From positions 3,151,609 to 3,215,608 of the forward strand of contig JAVTVX010000009.1 in the NCBI GenBank assembly GCA_033439265.1: DNA of 64,000 nt, written 5' to 3'. This DNA comes from Dillenia suffruticosa. Lineage: Eukaryota; Streptophyta; Magnoliopsida; Dilleniales; Dilleniaceae. A model generated the notes under the pieces. It saw only the letters and a program-made list of their open reading frames with translations. It searched no databases and was not told the origin of the DNA. Every line of letters begins with the position of its first letter. The first letter of the stretch is position 1. The position numbers and the translations under genes were made by a program. Below, one piece after another: positions 36,770-48,177 of this stretch.

Positions 36770-38190
36770 AGAACCAGAATGATTAAAAATTGAAAATTGA
36801 AAAAAAAAAAAAAGGTAAAAAGAGTTTAAACTCAAATCCCCCGCCCCAAAAAAAAAGAGCCGTTTACGTATACTCATGGGATGCAGAGATATCAAAATCT
36901 ATGTAGTGCGGTTACCTTTGGTCATGATGTTGATTCACGGTTCCTGATTTAGAGAAACCAGAATTGATCTTTTACATGCGGTTCTAATTTCGATTGTGAA
37001 CGTTGATCACGGTTCGGTTTGGTTCGAACCATAGTCATGTATCACATATATCCAAGTTCTCAACCAAACATGAAGTGCTACCGTTTTCCCATAAACTGAC
37101 CTTACATTCCTCTCCTAGATGAATCATAACAAACCTTGGTACCCCATTTGGATTGACTATTCTGTCACTCTACTCCTTTAACCAGATATCTCGAGTTCTG
37201 AAAATAACAAAAAAGAATTTAGAAAAGTCAATCTCTAAAATAGACCCCACAGTATTCGAACAAAATTAATCGGATAAAACCCAAATAATAATAGTAAAAA
37301 CCGACAAAAAAATAAAACCCCACGAGTAAGACTTCATCCAAATGCCAAAGGACAACCAGCATAATAGAAGTGATCCACCTCCTGATCCAGGCAAACACCT
37401 ATCAGCCCCCAACAACAAAAATCCTCCAAATACAGGAAGAATCCTCATTATTCAAGTGATCAACCTTAATAACTCGCTTTGCAAAGAAGAAAATTTTGCA
37501 ATTCTAGCAATGAAAGTTCATAAATGTGCTGCCTCATACTAATCCAAGTAAAATACTATGAAATGTATTAAAAGGTTGACTCTCTTAAATCTTATTTCTC
37601 CATTCATTTGGGTTGAACCCGAGATCTATGATTAAAACACTATAGTTTCCTATCACTATACTTATAGGAGTTTGATTCAGAGCTCTATGTACTAATATAA
37701 CTGACATAAACCGGAGTTATTTGTTTTGTTTTTTTTGTTTTTTCTCCTTTAGGAGGGAGGGGGGAGAGACTCAAACAAGGGACTTGTAACACAAATATTG
37801 ATATTGAATCGTTCGGATCACCATTTAACTCAAAGACCTTTGTCACTAAGATAAACTGGTCTGGATCACATGTTCACAACCATGATTTTGAAATGGCTAC
37901 TAATCAAACCTCAGTTTGTAACTTAGCTTCCCCCAAGGAGACATGATTGGGTGGGAAACTGGAAATGCATGTCTAACTCGTCAAAACCACCCATGAAACA
38001 GCAAAAACTTGTAAATCTATATGGTATAACTCTTAGAATCTCTGCCTTCCACATGAAGGGTTTCGTGGCAAGGTTATTATAGAGTTATACTAATTAAGAG
38101 TTATACCATATAAGACCAAGAAACTGGAACATTATATAGCAATTAAGAGTTTTATCATATAACTGGGCCGGACGTCCGTAAGCAGAAAAT
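36770..38190. other. non-coding intergenic
   Basis: No PPR sequence continues the PTAC2 fragment. Contains a possible family-1 copy near 37190-37300 and a family-2 copy at 37555-37690. If the 32-codon ORF at 38.2 kb belongs to a spliced gene, its further exons would lie here. None was recognised. Confidence 0.4.
37555..37690 (-). repeat. SINE-like dispersed repeat, family 2 (copy at 37.6 kb)
   Basis: The minus strand reads TCAAACTCCTATAAGTATAG, TGATAGGAAACTATAG and CTCGGGTTCAACCC. TAGTGATAGG is A-box-like and GGGTTCAACCC is a good Pol III B-box, so the head is tRNA-like. No target duplication identified. Confidence 0.45.
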
Positions 38191-38197
38191 GCATACC

Positions 38198-38296
38198 TTA
38201 AAATCTCTGTTTAACTGTCATCCAGTCTTCCAGCTTCTGGATCATATGCTTCTGTCTCTCTAGATCACGACGGACTGTGGCGTTATCGACAGACAT
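38198..38296 (-). CDS. possible 32-residue small protein or first exon
   Basis: An ATG at 38296 opens 32 codons, MSVDNATVRRDLERQKHMIQ followed by KLEDWMTVKQRF, then TAA. It is strongly charged and predicted to form an amphipathic helix. The stop is followed by G|GTATGC, a good donor, so the transcript may continue in a 3' UTR exon. Upstream lies a pyrimidine-rich leader ending CACTTCCTCAGAA. The codons look like real coding sequence, but the ORF is short and I do not recognise the family. It sits divergently, about 750 bp from the DAR GTPase gene. Confidence 0.45.
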   Translation of the reverse strand: MSVDNATVRRDLERQKHMIQKLEDWMTVKQRF

Positions 38297-38589
38297 TTCT
38301 GAGGAAGTGAAGCTGGTGAAAGAGAGACAAAGAATGTGTGCTTCTTAGTCGGAAATTGTGTTTGTTCAAACTCTTAAAAAAATTAGGAATTATTTATAGA
38401 AAAAATATAGAAATTCATATTTTGATTAGAACTGATTTCAAATTTTAAACAATTGATTTGGTGAACGGTGCATCGATATTTATCAATCTACATTCTTATC
38501 TATGTGGGTTAAAAAAGCGAATTCAGAATATTTTATTTTTGATATTATAAATTATTACATGTGATTAATTGGTTTATGAATCCACACAC

Positions 38590-38775
38590 ATAAAGAAAAA
38601 TGATTTTCTTAATCAGTAATATAAATTAAAGATTTTAAATTCGAATATTGAGAATAGAAAAACAGGTGTTAAAAGATTTCATCTTTTAATGAGTTCGACG
38701 GTTAACAAAGTTTGCCTCTTAATGAGTGTGACAATTATCTCAAACAAGAATAGTCATAAACAATAAAATTGATTA
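38590..38775 (+). repeat. SINE-like dispersed repeat, family 1 (copy at 38.6 kb)
   Basis: Reads 'aaattcgaatattgagaatagaaaaa', 'gatttcatcttttaatgagtt' and 'gcctcttaatgagt', recalling the 'ttgagtttaaa / gagttgcctctta' blocks of the 43.6-kb copy. The TTCGAAT word may be a decayed B-box. Confidence 0.35.
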
Positions 38776-39043
38776 TCATACGTCAAAAATAAAAAATAAA
38801 AAAAAAATACGGCCGTTCACGGGTAGGCCGGGCTTTCCGCATATATGTTCTCTGTAAGGGACATGCTCGTCCCGTCCTGAACCCAACTAGGCCCATTTCA
38901 GCCGAGCGATTACAAATAGAGTGTCCGGCCTATCGGGCTCAGTATGCATACCCTCCCACAAAGGGACTTGCAGATTTACAAAGAGGTTTAAAATTACATA
39001 AACCGAATCCATTGATTAGATTGTGTATATTGAAAATCTTGGA

Positions 39044-42000
39044 ATGGCAACGGCTAATTTTGCCAGGAGAGTGGGTTCCGCAATTAAGAAAGCAGTAAAG
39101 AATAAAGGGTCAGCTTGGCTTAGCCCTCACATGGTTGCAGCGTCCCGCGCTATTTCCGAGAGAATCCCTTTGGCTGATCTTATTTTGGAAGTTAGAGATG
39201 CCCGGGTAGCTTTCTTCATCATATGATTTTGTTAAGTTAAAGTTTTGGAATTAAATGTGTTTGATGATATGTCTGAGTGACTTTTGTTAAACTTTCTCTG
39301 CAAATTCTTTACTGGGTTTTGCTTAATTTCATGCCTGGTTGGTTCTGTTGGTGCTATAGATTCCTTTGGCATCTGGATATGAGCAATTGAGATACTTTCC
39401 TTCTTCGTCTTCGAGGCGCATCATAGTTTTGAACAAGGCAGACCTTGCAGATCGGATCCAAACACAGGTTCCTATTTTATCTTGTTTTGCCCTTGCCTTT
39501 TTCAGTTTTTGGCATGGGTAATCCTGCATGTCATATGGGTAAATTTTCATTATTTTCTCATGCATGAAAAGCACTTTAAGTATTTTCTTTGCTTCCTGGT
39601 GTTGAAACCTTATCCTATCTTGTAGGAGTGGATGAGGTACTTTGAGGAGCAAAACAGTATCTCTTATGCAGTCAACTCCCACAATAAGGAGAGTGTCAAG
39701 AAGGTGAGATAACATGCCTTCTGTTGTTGCTTCCATCATAAGTGAATATGAAATAAATACTATATTAAATTAAATTAAATTTGAACTTTATACCAACTAC
39801 TGGTATCTAAGTTGTCTAAAATTTTGTTAAAGTTCATTTAAAAAAAAATGCTTCCTATACTCTCACAAGCATCCTATCTAAATATGAAAGCAACTTTCCA
39901 ACTCTGTCCACAGCTGCTGGACTGTGACCAGAATAGTGACTATGAAGTTTATTTGTTATCCTTATTTCATTCTTTCTCATTCTTATTGTATTACTTGATA
40001 CTACTACATGTAGCATGTGAAAGCTTCTAACCAATGAGCAGCCCATGCTTATTATTGCCCTTGTAAGCTAGTGTTAGTCTAAAGAGGACAATCCCCCCAG
40101 TGGGATGTGAGCATGTGCATTTTTCTTCCTTTTGAAAGTGAGATTTTTACGTTAAGGAATCTCCCATTCAATTTCTTTCCATCAGTTAAGGTTGTTGCAG
40201 CAAGTCTGAAGTTTGGTCTAAGGCTGTAAATGGTTAAATTTTTGTTGTTCTATGAACCATTTCTGTGATCTCTCCTTAGTTTATTTAGCAAGTAGCGTTG
40301 CGTCTTACAGTTCTTAAACTTTTTACAAGCCCAAGTGAGAGCATTGAAGAAGTCTTATCCATATGGTTTTATGGTGACAATAATGCTAGTTGGGATTCCG
40401 AATGTTGGCAAGTCTGCCCTTGCCAACTCGTTGCATCAAGTTGGGCGCATTGGTGCTGCAGGTATCTTAATGTTGATGGAGTTTTGTATCAAGCAACTCT
40501 ATTATGTTCTGAGGGGATCTAATCATTTTAGTTATTTATGATCCAGAGAAAGGAAAACTGAAGCATGCTGTTGTGAGTCCACAGCCAGGAGAAACAAAGA
40601 ATATCAGCAGCTTAAAGGTACATATGCTTCCCGGTTTAATCTTTTTAGTATATTCTATGAAAAAGGTAGATAATTTAGAACCAGGAGTAAAGTCTGGTTT
40701 TAACCTTTGGGAAACAATGTAAGCTGAATGATCTCTTCACTTTTTAAGCTTGAAAATTATGAACATTGATTCCACCCCAAAAGATGCAAGATTCCAATTG
40801 CTGGCATCCAATTCTTCTTATTCTGAGTTTTCACTTGATTATTCTTTTTTCCGAGTTCTTTCAGCTATAATTTACCAACAATTTTTTGTGGTCGACTATC
40901 AGATTGGAAGCAGTCCCAATGTTTATATTTTGGACACACCTGGTATATTGCCTTCTGAGAATCTAGATATCGAAGATTGTTCCAAACTAGCACTAACAGG
41001 TATTGATGGTTACTAAAGCAACTTGAATTTGAAATTATCAAACTAGTCATTATAGGGTCATGTGGAGATGATGTACTCTGCAAAATTTCCTTCAACATTT
41101 CAGGAGCTATCACTGATAATTTGGTTGGGGAAGAAGAACTTGCTCCTTATTTTCTTTCCATTCTCAATCTGAGCAATGAATTCAAGAAATGGGAGAAGCT
41201 GAGTGCCAGCCAGAAGGATGATCCATACCCAGAGGATCAGGCTAATTGTTCAAGTAGGTCTGGACCAGAACCAAGGCTGAAAAAGCAATACACCACGGAT
41301 CACACACAGGTACGAAGAATTCTGATTCTATTGCATGGCTAGAAATTATATTATTGAGATGCAATGTTTTTATGGTTGTGTTTTCTTTGTTCTTTATCAA
41401 GGCCTTTTTTGTCACAAGAAAGCAGAAGCCTTCTGAGCTCTTGAGAATATACCTAGTACTTCATGGTTATGATGTTTTCAGAAGCTGGCTTCACTTTTTA
41501 ACATTTGTAAAACTCATTGAAGATTGAGGGGCCAAAAAATAGAGAACCGCTGAGAAATAGAAACTTTGTAATTGTATAATTTGGATATGCAAAGGTTGGT
41601 AAGTATAATTCATTAATTTGAAATAGTTCCAAAATTTTAATAAGAGGAACAAAGAAGATTTTGTTTTAGAACTATTTGAATCAAAGGGAAATGTATAAGC
41701 CTATGCAAATATGATCTATAAATATGACACAGCATGTGCGGGTAGTTCAAGTGGACCACATATTTATTAGAAAAGGAATATTACATAGACAATATAATCT
41801 AATCAATTAAGACTAATGGTATCAAGGTATTCCTTACTAAAACAAGGAGACTTTTCTAGTCCTAAATTGGTCAATATCCCAGAAAGGTCCAGTCAAGAGA
41901 AGGCTTAAGCAGCATCTAGTCATTTATTGTTGAACTTATATATGAGCAAAAATATCTACATAGACTAATTCCACAAATAAATTTAAGCATGCAGGGCCAA

Positions 42001-43278
42001 ATATACATGGAATATGAGACAATTGGAACAAAACTTTGCATTTTCTATTTCTTGCAGACAAAGCACTTTACCAACTACCTCTTTTAGTTTTAGTTGACCA
42101 AACTGTCTGTCTCTACCACCAGGGTGGTTGTTCGCACACACTCCATAACTTTGATATCCCAAGTTTGAATCCAATAAATGGAAATCACCTTTGGAAGTAC
42201 ACCTAGAATATTTTGAGTTACAGTGTGCTTTGTTGCTGCTTGGCATCTTAGTGCAGCAAGTGACGGGTTTGCCTGAACTATAGTGGTTATGGTTCAAACC
42301 AGACATTCCACCACCATTTTGCTAAGCCATTAAAAAAAAAGGTTGTATGTCTTTGTATGGTATCCATGTGGCCAAAGAGGGTTTACAAGTTGGATTCTAT
42401 ATCTTTAGTTTAACATAACTTAGAGCTGATGCATTTGAATCTTGCATTCTCTTTGTGTGCACGCGCGTGCGCACCTGCGTGTGTGTTGTGTGCGCTTGCA
42501 TTGATTTTGATCTTGCAACCATGGGCATGAAATGGGATGAATATGCAAATATCTTTTTTTTTTCTACCAGATGCTATATTTCCGCATAAATTAAATCAAT
42601 ATATTTTAAATATTTATCTATTGATTTATTCATTTATTTTTCTGATCTTTTTCTTTTTAGTTTTGTTTTAGTTTATTTTATTTTATTTATATATTTTTTT
42701 TCTTTATTCTTTATCATTATTATTATTTTTTCTCTATTTTTTTCAAATTTGTTTTTCAAATGGCCGACCCTAAATATTGGAATTAAGTTTCAATTTGTTG
42801 TTGTAGATGCCATATGCTTTGGCCTTGCCGGTTTTTCAATTCCTATGGAATGAAGTAATCGCAGTAGTCCTAGTAGACTTTGCGACAGATCAAAGTTGCA
42901 TAATTATGATCCTCCATAAACAATGGGGTTTTTGATATCATTAAACCAATGCATGCTACTTTTATAATGATCAAATAATGTACAGGTTTTTTGTCTTTAC
43001 AGGATTTTATAGTGCAGGAAGTTCGCGGAACCCTCTTCAACAAGATTTCAACTTTTGATGGCAATCTTGAAGATGAAAATGATATGCTGAGGCTCATAGA
43101 TGCACAAACTATGGCCTTGATGGAAGCATTTCATGTGCCTGCAGAATGTGATGAAAAAGTTTTAAGTAAAGTTTCTACTAAGTTAGTTAATCTGTATCGT
43201 ACTGGGAGGCTTGGTCATTATACACTGGACCCGACTCCAAGGAAAGAATGCTCACTTTCCTATTCCCATCTTACATAG
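39044..43278 (+). CDS. DGP2: DAR-type circularly permuted GTPase (DGP2-like), eight exons
   Basis: Exons 39044-39205, 39360-39467, 39626-39703, 40311-40461, 40547-40617, 40903-40999, 41104-41309 and 43003-43278 give 382 residues, with all phases compatible. The start is the ATG of MATANFARRVGSAIKKAVKN, a basic amphipathic N terminus suited to mitochondrial import. The G motifs are permuted: DAR at about 52-54 and NKAD at 79-82 (G4), then GIPNVGKS at 144-151 (G1) and DTPG at 201-204 (G3). This is typical of the YlqF/RbgA/MTG1 family, which helps assemble the large ribosomal subunit. Wording is closest to Arabidopsis DAR GTPase 2 rather than SIN2, as far as I remember. Intron 7 (about 1.7 kb) is the longest. 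The last exon ends PTPRKECSLSYSHLT; the final residues are poorly conserved. Confidence 0.9.
42452..42497 (+). repeat. alternating purine-pyrimidine (GT/GC) tract in intron 7
   Basis: Reads 'gtgtgcacgcgcgtgcgcac' followed by more TG/CG. It contains the perfect palindrome GCACGCGCGTGC. Such tracts favour Z-DNA. Confidence 0.7.
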
Positions 43279-43599
43279 TCATCCTTTTTCTACATTTGAT
43301 CTTGTAATTATCTTAATCATGTTGCATGCTTCCAGAATAACAAGAAAAAGCAAACCCAAAATTTTGATTCAAGTTTGTTTTGACTACTTTCTTTTGATTG
43401 ATGGGGGTTTGTTTTTACTTCAGTTGCACCTCAATTCGGTCTTTGGGGTAATGGCCGAAGCCGTGCCCCATGTTGGATCTCATGAGACCACACGAGAGGA
43501 AAAAAAAATTCCGCTTTTGTGTAAATCTCATGAGATGCAGCTCCAATTGCCATCCAAGTAACTAAACTAAGGCGCCCCGACTAGATCAATAGACAGTAG

Positions 43600-43765
43600 G
43601 TTTAATAGAATAAAATGTTATATCTTTTAATCAAATATTGAGTTTAAAACTTGAAAATGAAAAAAATTATATTGGAAGAGTTGCCTCTTATAGAGTCTTT
43701 ATAAATATTTGAACCGAATTACTCGAAAAATAGTTCTGAATATTGATAGTGAAAAAAAAAGTGAC
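43600..43765 (+). repeat. SINE-like dispersed repeat, family 1 (copy at 43.6 kb)
   Basis: Best copy: 'aaaatgttatatcttttaatc', 'ttgagtttaaaacttgaaaat', 'aaaaattatattggaagagtt', 'gcctcttatagagtc', 'ataaatatttgaaccgaatta' and 'gaatattgatagtgaaaaaaaaa'. It ends in an A-run as a retroposon would. The same blocks in the same order occur near 4.2, 24.4 and 53.8 kb. Confidence 0.5.
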
Positions 43766-43979
43766 CTCGGCTGGTGCTGATTTTAAGCCCCATAGACAAG
43801 CTCCTGAATTAATAATTAAACTAGTGAGAAGCTCACATTAACACGTGGGGTGCCTATAAGATGTGAATTATATATTTTTATTATATAAAGATTTATTAAA
43901 TTTATAATTAACTCAATTTCAGAACTAAATTATTGATCAAATAAGCGAAAAATATGACATATATCAATGACATGAAAAA

Positions 43980-44880
43980 AAGTAACAACTAGAACTCTTA
44001 AAAAGACCAAAGAATGAGATAAAAAAAAGTAATACGTGGAGTAAAAAAGTAAAGAAATAAAGGGATGACCATCAATGGAATTTAAAAAAAAAAATGAAAG
44101 GGAAAAAATCTATATAAAAAAATGAAGGACTTAAGAAAGAAAAAAGAGTTAAAAAAATGACTTGAATGGAAAAAATGAAAAACTATGGTTCAAAAATAAA
44201 GAGATGATTATCTATAAAATCAAAGAAAACAAAAAGGAAAAAATCTATACTCAAAAAGGTTTGAAAAACTAAAGTTAAAAAAAATAAATAAATTAAAAAA
44301 ACCAAGAACCTGAATGGACAAGTGGGGTCCAAAAAGGGAAAAAAACTTATGCTTAAAAAAGATGAATAACTTAAGAGAAAAAAATAGGATAAAAAATAAA
44401 AAAAAAAAGTAAAAAGCTGAATAGAAAAAAAAAATATTATGGTTTAAAAATAAAAAGACAATCATCCGCAAGACCCTGAAAAATAAGAAGGGAAAAATCT
44501 ATGTTCGAAAAAGACGAAGGACTTAAAAGATAAAAAGATGGATTAGAAAATAAAAAAAGGTAAAGATTTGAATAGAGAAAAAATAAAAAATACTATCTAA
44601 AAATAAATAAATGATTATTCATAGCTCAAAAAAATAAAAGGAGAAAACTTATGTTCCAAAGAGACGAAGGATCTAAGTAAAAAAAATGGTTAAAAAGGGT
44701 TGAATGAGCTAAATGAGATAAAAAAGCAAGTGTGGTTTAAAAAAAGAGGAAGGTCCCGAGCTAAAATAAATAAATAAATAAATAAAGAGACCGAGCAAGA
44801 AAAAGTATAAGAATTTGAAAAAAAAAAAAAAAAAAAAAGTAGCAACGTTAAAAAAAGATGGTGCGACATTGAGGGGACCT
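43980..44880 (+). repeat. degenerate purine-rich tandem array
   Basis: Repeated units such as 'aaaatctatgttcgaaaaagacgaaggactt' (about 44485), 'aaaacttatgttccaaagagacgaaggatct' (about 44645) and 'aaaacttatgcttaaaaaagatgaataactt' (about 44345) alternate with 'ctatggttcaaaaataaagagatgatta' (about 44182) and 'attatggtttaaaaataaaaagacaatca' (about 44437). Spacing between like units varies from about 105 to 160 bp. The array is overwhelmingly A/G on the plus strand. No coding capacity. It looks like an old satellite or the subrepeat region of a lost element. Confidence 0.6.
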
Positions 44881-45797
44881 GGGGTTACTTTGGTAATTAA
44901 AAAAAAAGTGCATGAACAGTAATCCCAACTTTCAGTTTATGTATATAATATAGGGTAATGTCAACCATGGCGGCTGGCAAAGCCATTCTTGCATTTATTT
45001 TATTCGTTCTGGTAATACAACAGAACAAAGCTTCCTAGGAAAGAGGCGATGGATCTGTTTATGTCTTCTCTGTTTTGCACGCTTCTACGGCTCGAGAGAA
45101 GATGGCTCTGCCCTAAGCTGCAACATCTTATATTCATAACGTTGCCTACACCACCACTCCTTCATCGTAATGTTTGAACAATTGAATTTGAAGTCCTTAA
45201 TTTTCTAAGTTATGGTTAATATTTATATAATTTAAATATATTATTAGAGTTTTGTTTAATTTTAACTTGTTTAGGGGTATGATAAAAGAAGAAAATTTTA
45301 AAATCAAAAATTTATAAATATAATATTTTAAGGAATAATCGTTATCGCCCGTAGGGTGTAGAGCAAAAACTCTCTCATAATAAAATCAATTTAGTTCATA
45401 TTTTCTTTCTAAATATATTAATTAACTTTTATCTATTTAAAATTAAATATATATTAAATTTCTCTCTTTGAATAAATTAATTTAATTTACCTAATTAGAC
45501 TAAATTTAAATAATTTTAAATTGATTAAAATATTTTTTAAATTTAAAATAATAACATCATTGTCACTTATTTTTTAATATTCTGATTTTTAAGTCATTTG
45601 AACTACGTAATATTTTTTTTTCTTTTAATCTCAACTAGGGTAATGAAAAACTAGGCTTGTTCAACCAATTACTAAGCTTAGGGAATCAAAACTTGTTAGG
45701 TCAGACAAGGGTAAAAGGAAAGTGGGCAAATTAAGAGTCCATAATTGGGCTTCATTAGGGTATGTTTAACATTAATTTTTTGTGTTGTTTGCGTTAA
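44881..45797. other. AT-rich intergenic DNA
   Basis: No gene recognised. Short GC-richer sequence at 45040-45130 has no homology that I can name. Confidence 0.4.
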
Positions 45798-46702
45798 ACA
45801 TGTGTGACGACCCGCTATCCAGGCGTCGCACCCCTTAGCAGGGAAGAATAAATCTGCATAATGCGGAAGCCAGAAATACATTTAAAATACGACGTCCGGA
45901 CTCGCGACAGTCGCACTCCCCGTGTGTGATAACACGGAAGGAGATTTAAATAAAAAGGAAATCATTTTCTTAATCTTTCCAATGAAAATTTGGCAGAGTT
46001 TCCCCTGTTTAGTGACTGTTGGCCACCTGGGGTAAATACAAAAATCTGACCATAGCAAAATAGCACTTCTATCTTTAGACAAGCTGGCATCAATGGCCCA
46101 CCTGGCCGCCCAGCACCAAATACCATATAGATATAAACTTTAATATCCACAAACTATGTATAAAAGTCTCTTGTGTCCAACCTTTATATCTACATATGCA
46201 ACATAAGTTAAAATTCTCACAAAAAGTATCAATATTTACATGCCTTAGATGAAATAAAAGAGGGCAAAGACAAGTAGAGATCTAAATCCCTCGGCTCAAG
46301 TGCCTCTACCCGATGATTCCCTCTCGTCTCCCAAGTCACCTGAAAATAAGGATATCGGGGTCAGCTTAAGCTGAGCAAGTACACAGGGGACCAAAGACAT
46401 GCATAGCAAGCAAGTATCCCGATATCAACAACTTCATACAATGTAAACAAGGCAAATAAAGAAACATTTCATATAATCACCACATCCTTAAGAAAATAAC
46501 ATGATCGTCTTCTAAATAACTTAGTAATTAAAGAAAGGAATAGAAGTTCGAACCAAGTTAGTGCATGAGGGTCTGGAAGAGGAAGCCAAATTTTGGTATT
46601 TCTAAGACAACTCTAGGTCTTTTTCGGGTAGACGCGTCAAACACTTCGTTTGGTTCTAATTCTACCCTCGTAGAGAGAAAAGATACAATCACAATTCCTT
46701 AA

Positions 46703-46795
46703 ACTTCGCCCGCAGGCTTCGCACAAGCTTTGGAATTCTATACCAACTGCATTCGTCAAGCTTCGCCCGCAGGCTTCACACAAGCTTTCGGAAGA
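46703..46795 (+). repeat. short tandem duplication inside the solo LTR
   Basis: 'cttcgcccgcaggcttcgca' plus 'caagctttggaa' is repeated about 55 bp later as 'cttcgcccgcaggcttcaca' plus 'caagctttcgga'. It lies in the 5' half of the LTR. Confidence 0.7.
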
Positions 46796-47877
46796 ATGTT
46801 TCGTACCATTATTTCCTCTTCACTTTTCATTATGTTCCCCATAATATAAACACTACTATGTACCAAATGATTGTACCGCCAAACATCACAATTAAGCAAT
46901 TTGTATCGCTAGCTCACTCATAGCATTCTCTTGGGCTATGTCAATGGGTTATCAATGCAAGCAAGTCTTATTACATATCAAGATTAAGATAAATCTAATT
47001 GCCACACAAACTTAAGACTTTGAATTATAACTCTCATGTTTATAGCCAAATGTAATTCCAATTACACAAGGAGTACGAATTCAAACAATATTGCAGTCCA
47101 CTGATTTCAATACTTCCTGCGCAGTCATGGGAAAAGTAATATAACTTCTTCTACAAATATCCGAATGAGGTAATTCTAGTGGCCGTTTAAAGATAAGAGA
47201 TAGAACTACAATATCTATGTTCAGACCTCAGCCTAAATCATCATGTAAGGTAGCTAAAATCCGCAGTAAATATCAGTGCAGAAACAGGACAGAAAACAGG
47301 AAAATTTTCTGCAGGAACATACAACTTCGAAAATTCACCAAAAATCCAGTTCTCAATGAAATCATGCAAATCATATGTCATTCTAAAGCTACAGAAGTCT
47401 AGTTTCTTCAGCAGAAAACCTCACATGATTTTGAGTTTTGCAGAAAAAGTTATAGATAAAAAATCAGAGACTAGTCAGGCTGTCTAACATGCAGAAATTT
47501 TAGGTTTTCATCTAAGAACGAAATCCTCTTTTCCCTCAAGCAATTCATCTACTTCCAGCAATATAATCCTAGCCAAAGCATGTTTTAAAGTATCATTAGA
47601 TATCAAGTTAATAAGTGCATGCAAAGTACTTGCCTTTGAAAACTTAAAATCCACTTTACTCTCCTATATGCTTGTTCATCCAAACCCCTAACTTCCCAAG
47701 TGATTTCAGCTTGTCCTAGGGTTGTTCCACTTCTTTTCTACACTTCCTTATGTTGGGGACACCCAATACTTGGATGGAGGTTGCTGAATCCAAACTTAGA
47801 TAGGTGTTTTAATGGAGTTTTGGGGTGGTTTTGGGAGAGGAAATGAGAAATCCGAAAATGTGTTTTAGGAAGAAGGT

Positions 47878-47879
<2 letters not shown>

Positions 47880-47919
<40 letters not shown>
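47880..47919 (+). repeat. (TC)n microsatellite in the solo LTR
   Basis: About 20 TC units near the 3' end of the LTR. Confidence 0.9.
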
Positions 47920-47921
<2 letters not shown>

Positions 47922-48168
47922 ACCTCTAAGTGGATTGTGGGGCCCAACATGCATGTTATGTGTCAAGTGCATAACAAATGTGGTGTGTGCATGTGCCAAG
48001 TGGTGAGCCATAATCTTTTTTTTTTTTTTTAAAGGTAATTGGGGTCTTACAACATGATTATTGCTGCTTGTTTGATGGAAGACTTTCCCAATGGAATCCA
48101 AAAATTCAAAAGAAAAAGTATAAAAGAAAAATCCAAAAATTCAACATAATTTAATATATAAAAGAGAG

Positions 48169-48177
48169 ACTTTCCCA
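48169..48177 (+). repeat. 9-bp target duplication of element C, left
   Basis: ACTTTCCCA, repeated exactly at 49319-49327. Confidence 0.8.

Larger units (their letters stand above)
45803..48051 (+). mobile_element. solo LTR (2,249 bp) with 5-bp target duplication
   Basis: Starts TGTGACGACCCGC and ends GGGGTCTTACA, so it has TG...CA ends with near-inverted TGTGA/TTACA termini. It is flanked on both sides by ACATG (45798-45802 and 48052-48056), the 5-bp duplication made by LTR retrotransposon integrase. There is no internal domain, gag or pol sequence, and no second LTR. The simplest reading is a solo LTR left after recombination between two LTRs. A TGTGACGACCC start is, from memory, common in plant Ty3-type LTRs. 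It contains a tandemly duplicated motif (46703-46795) and a (TC)n tract near its 3' end. The precise flanks suggest moderate age. Confidence 0.82.

Noticed and set aside
36800..38190. Continuation of PTAC2 PPR repeats
   Set aside because: All three plus-strand frames were read and no PPR-like sequence was seen.
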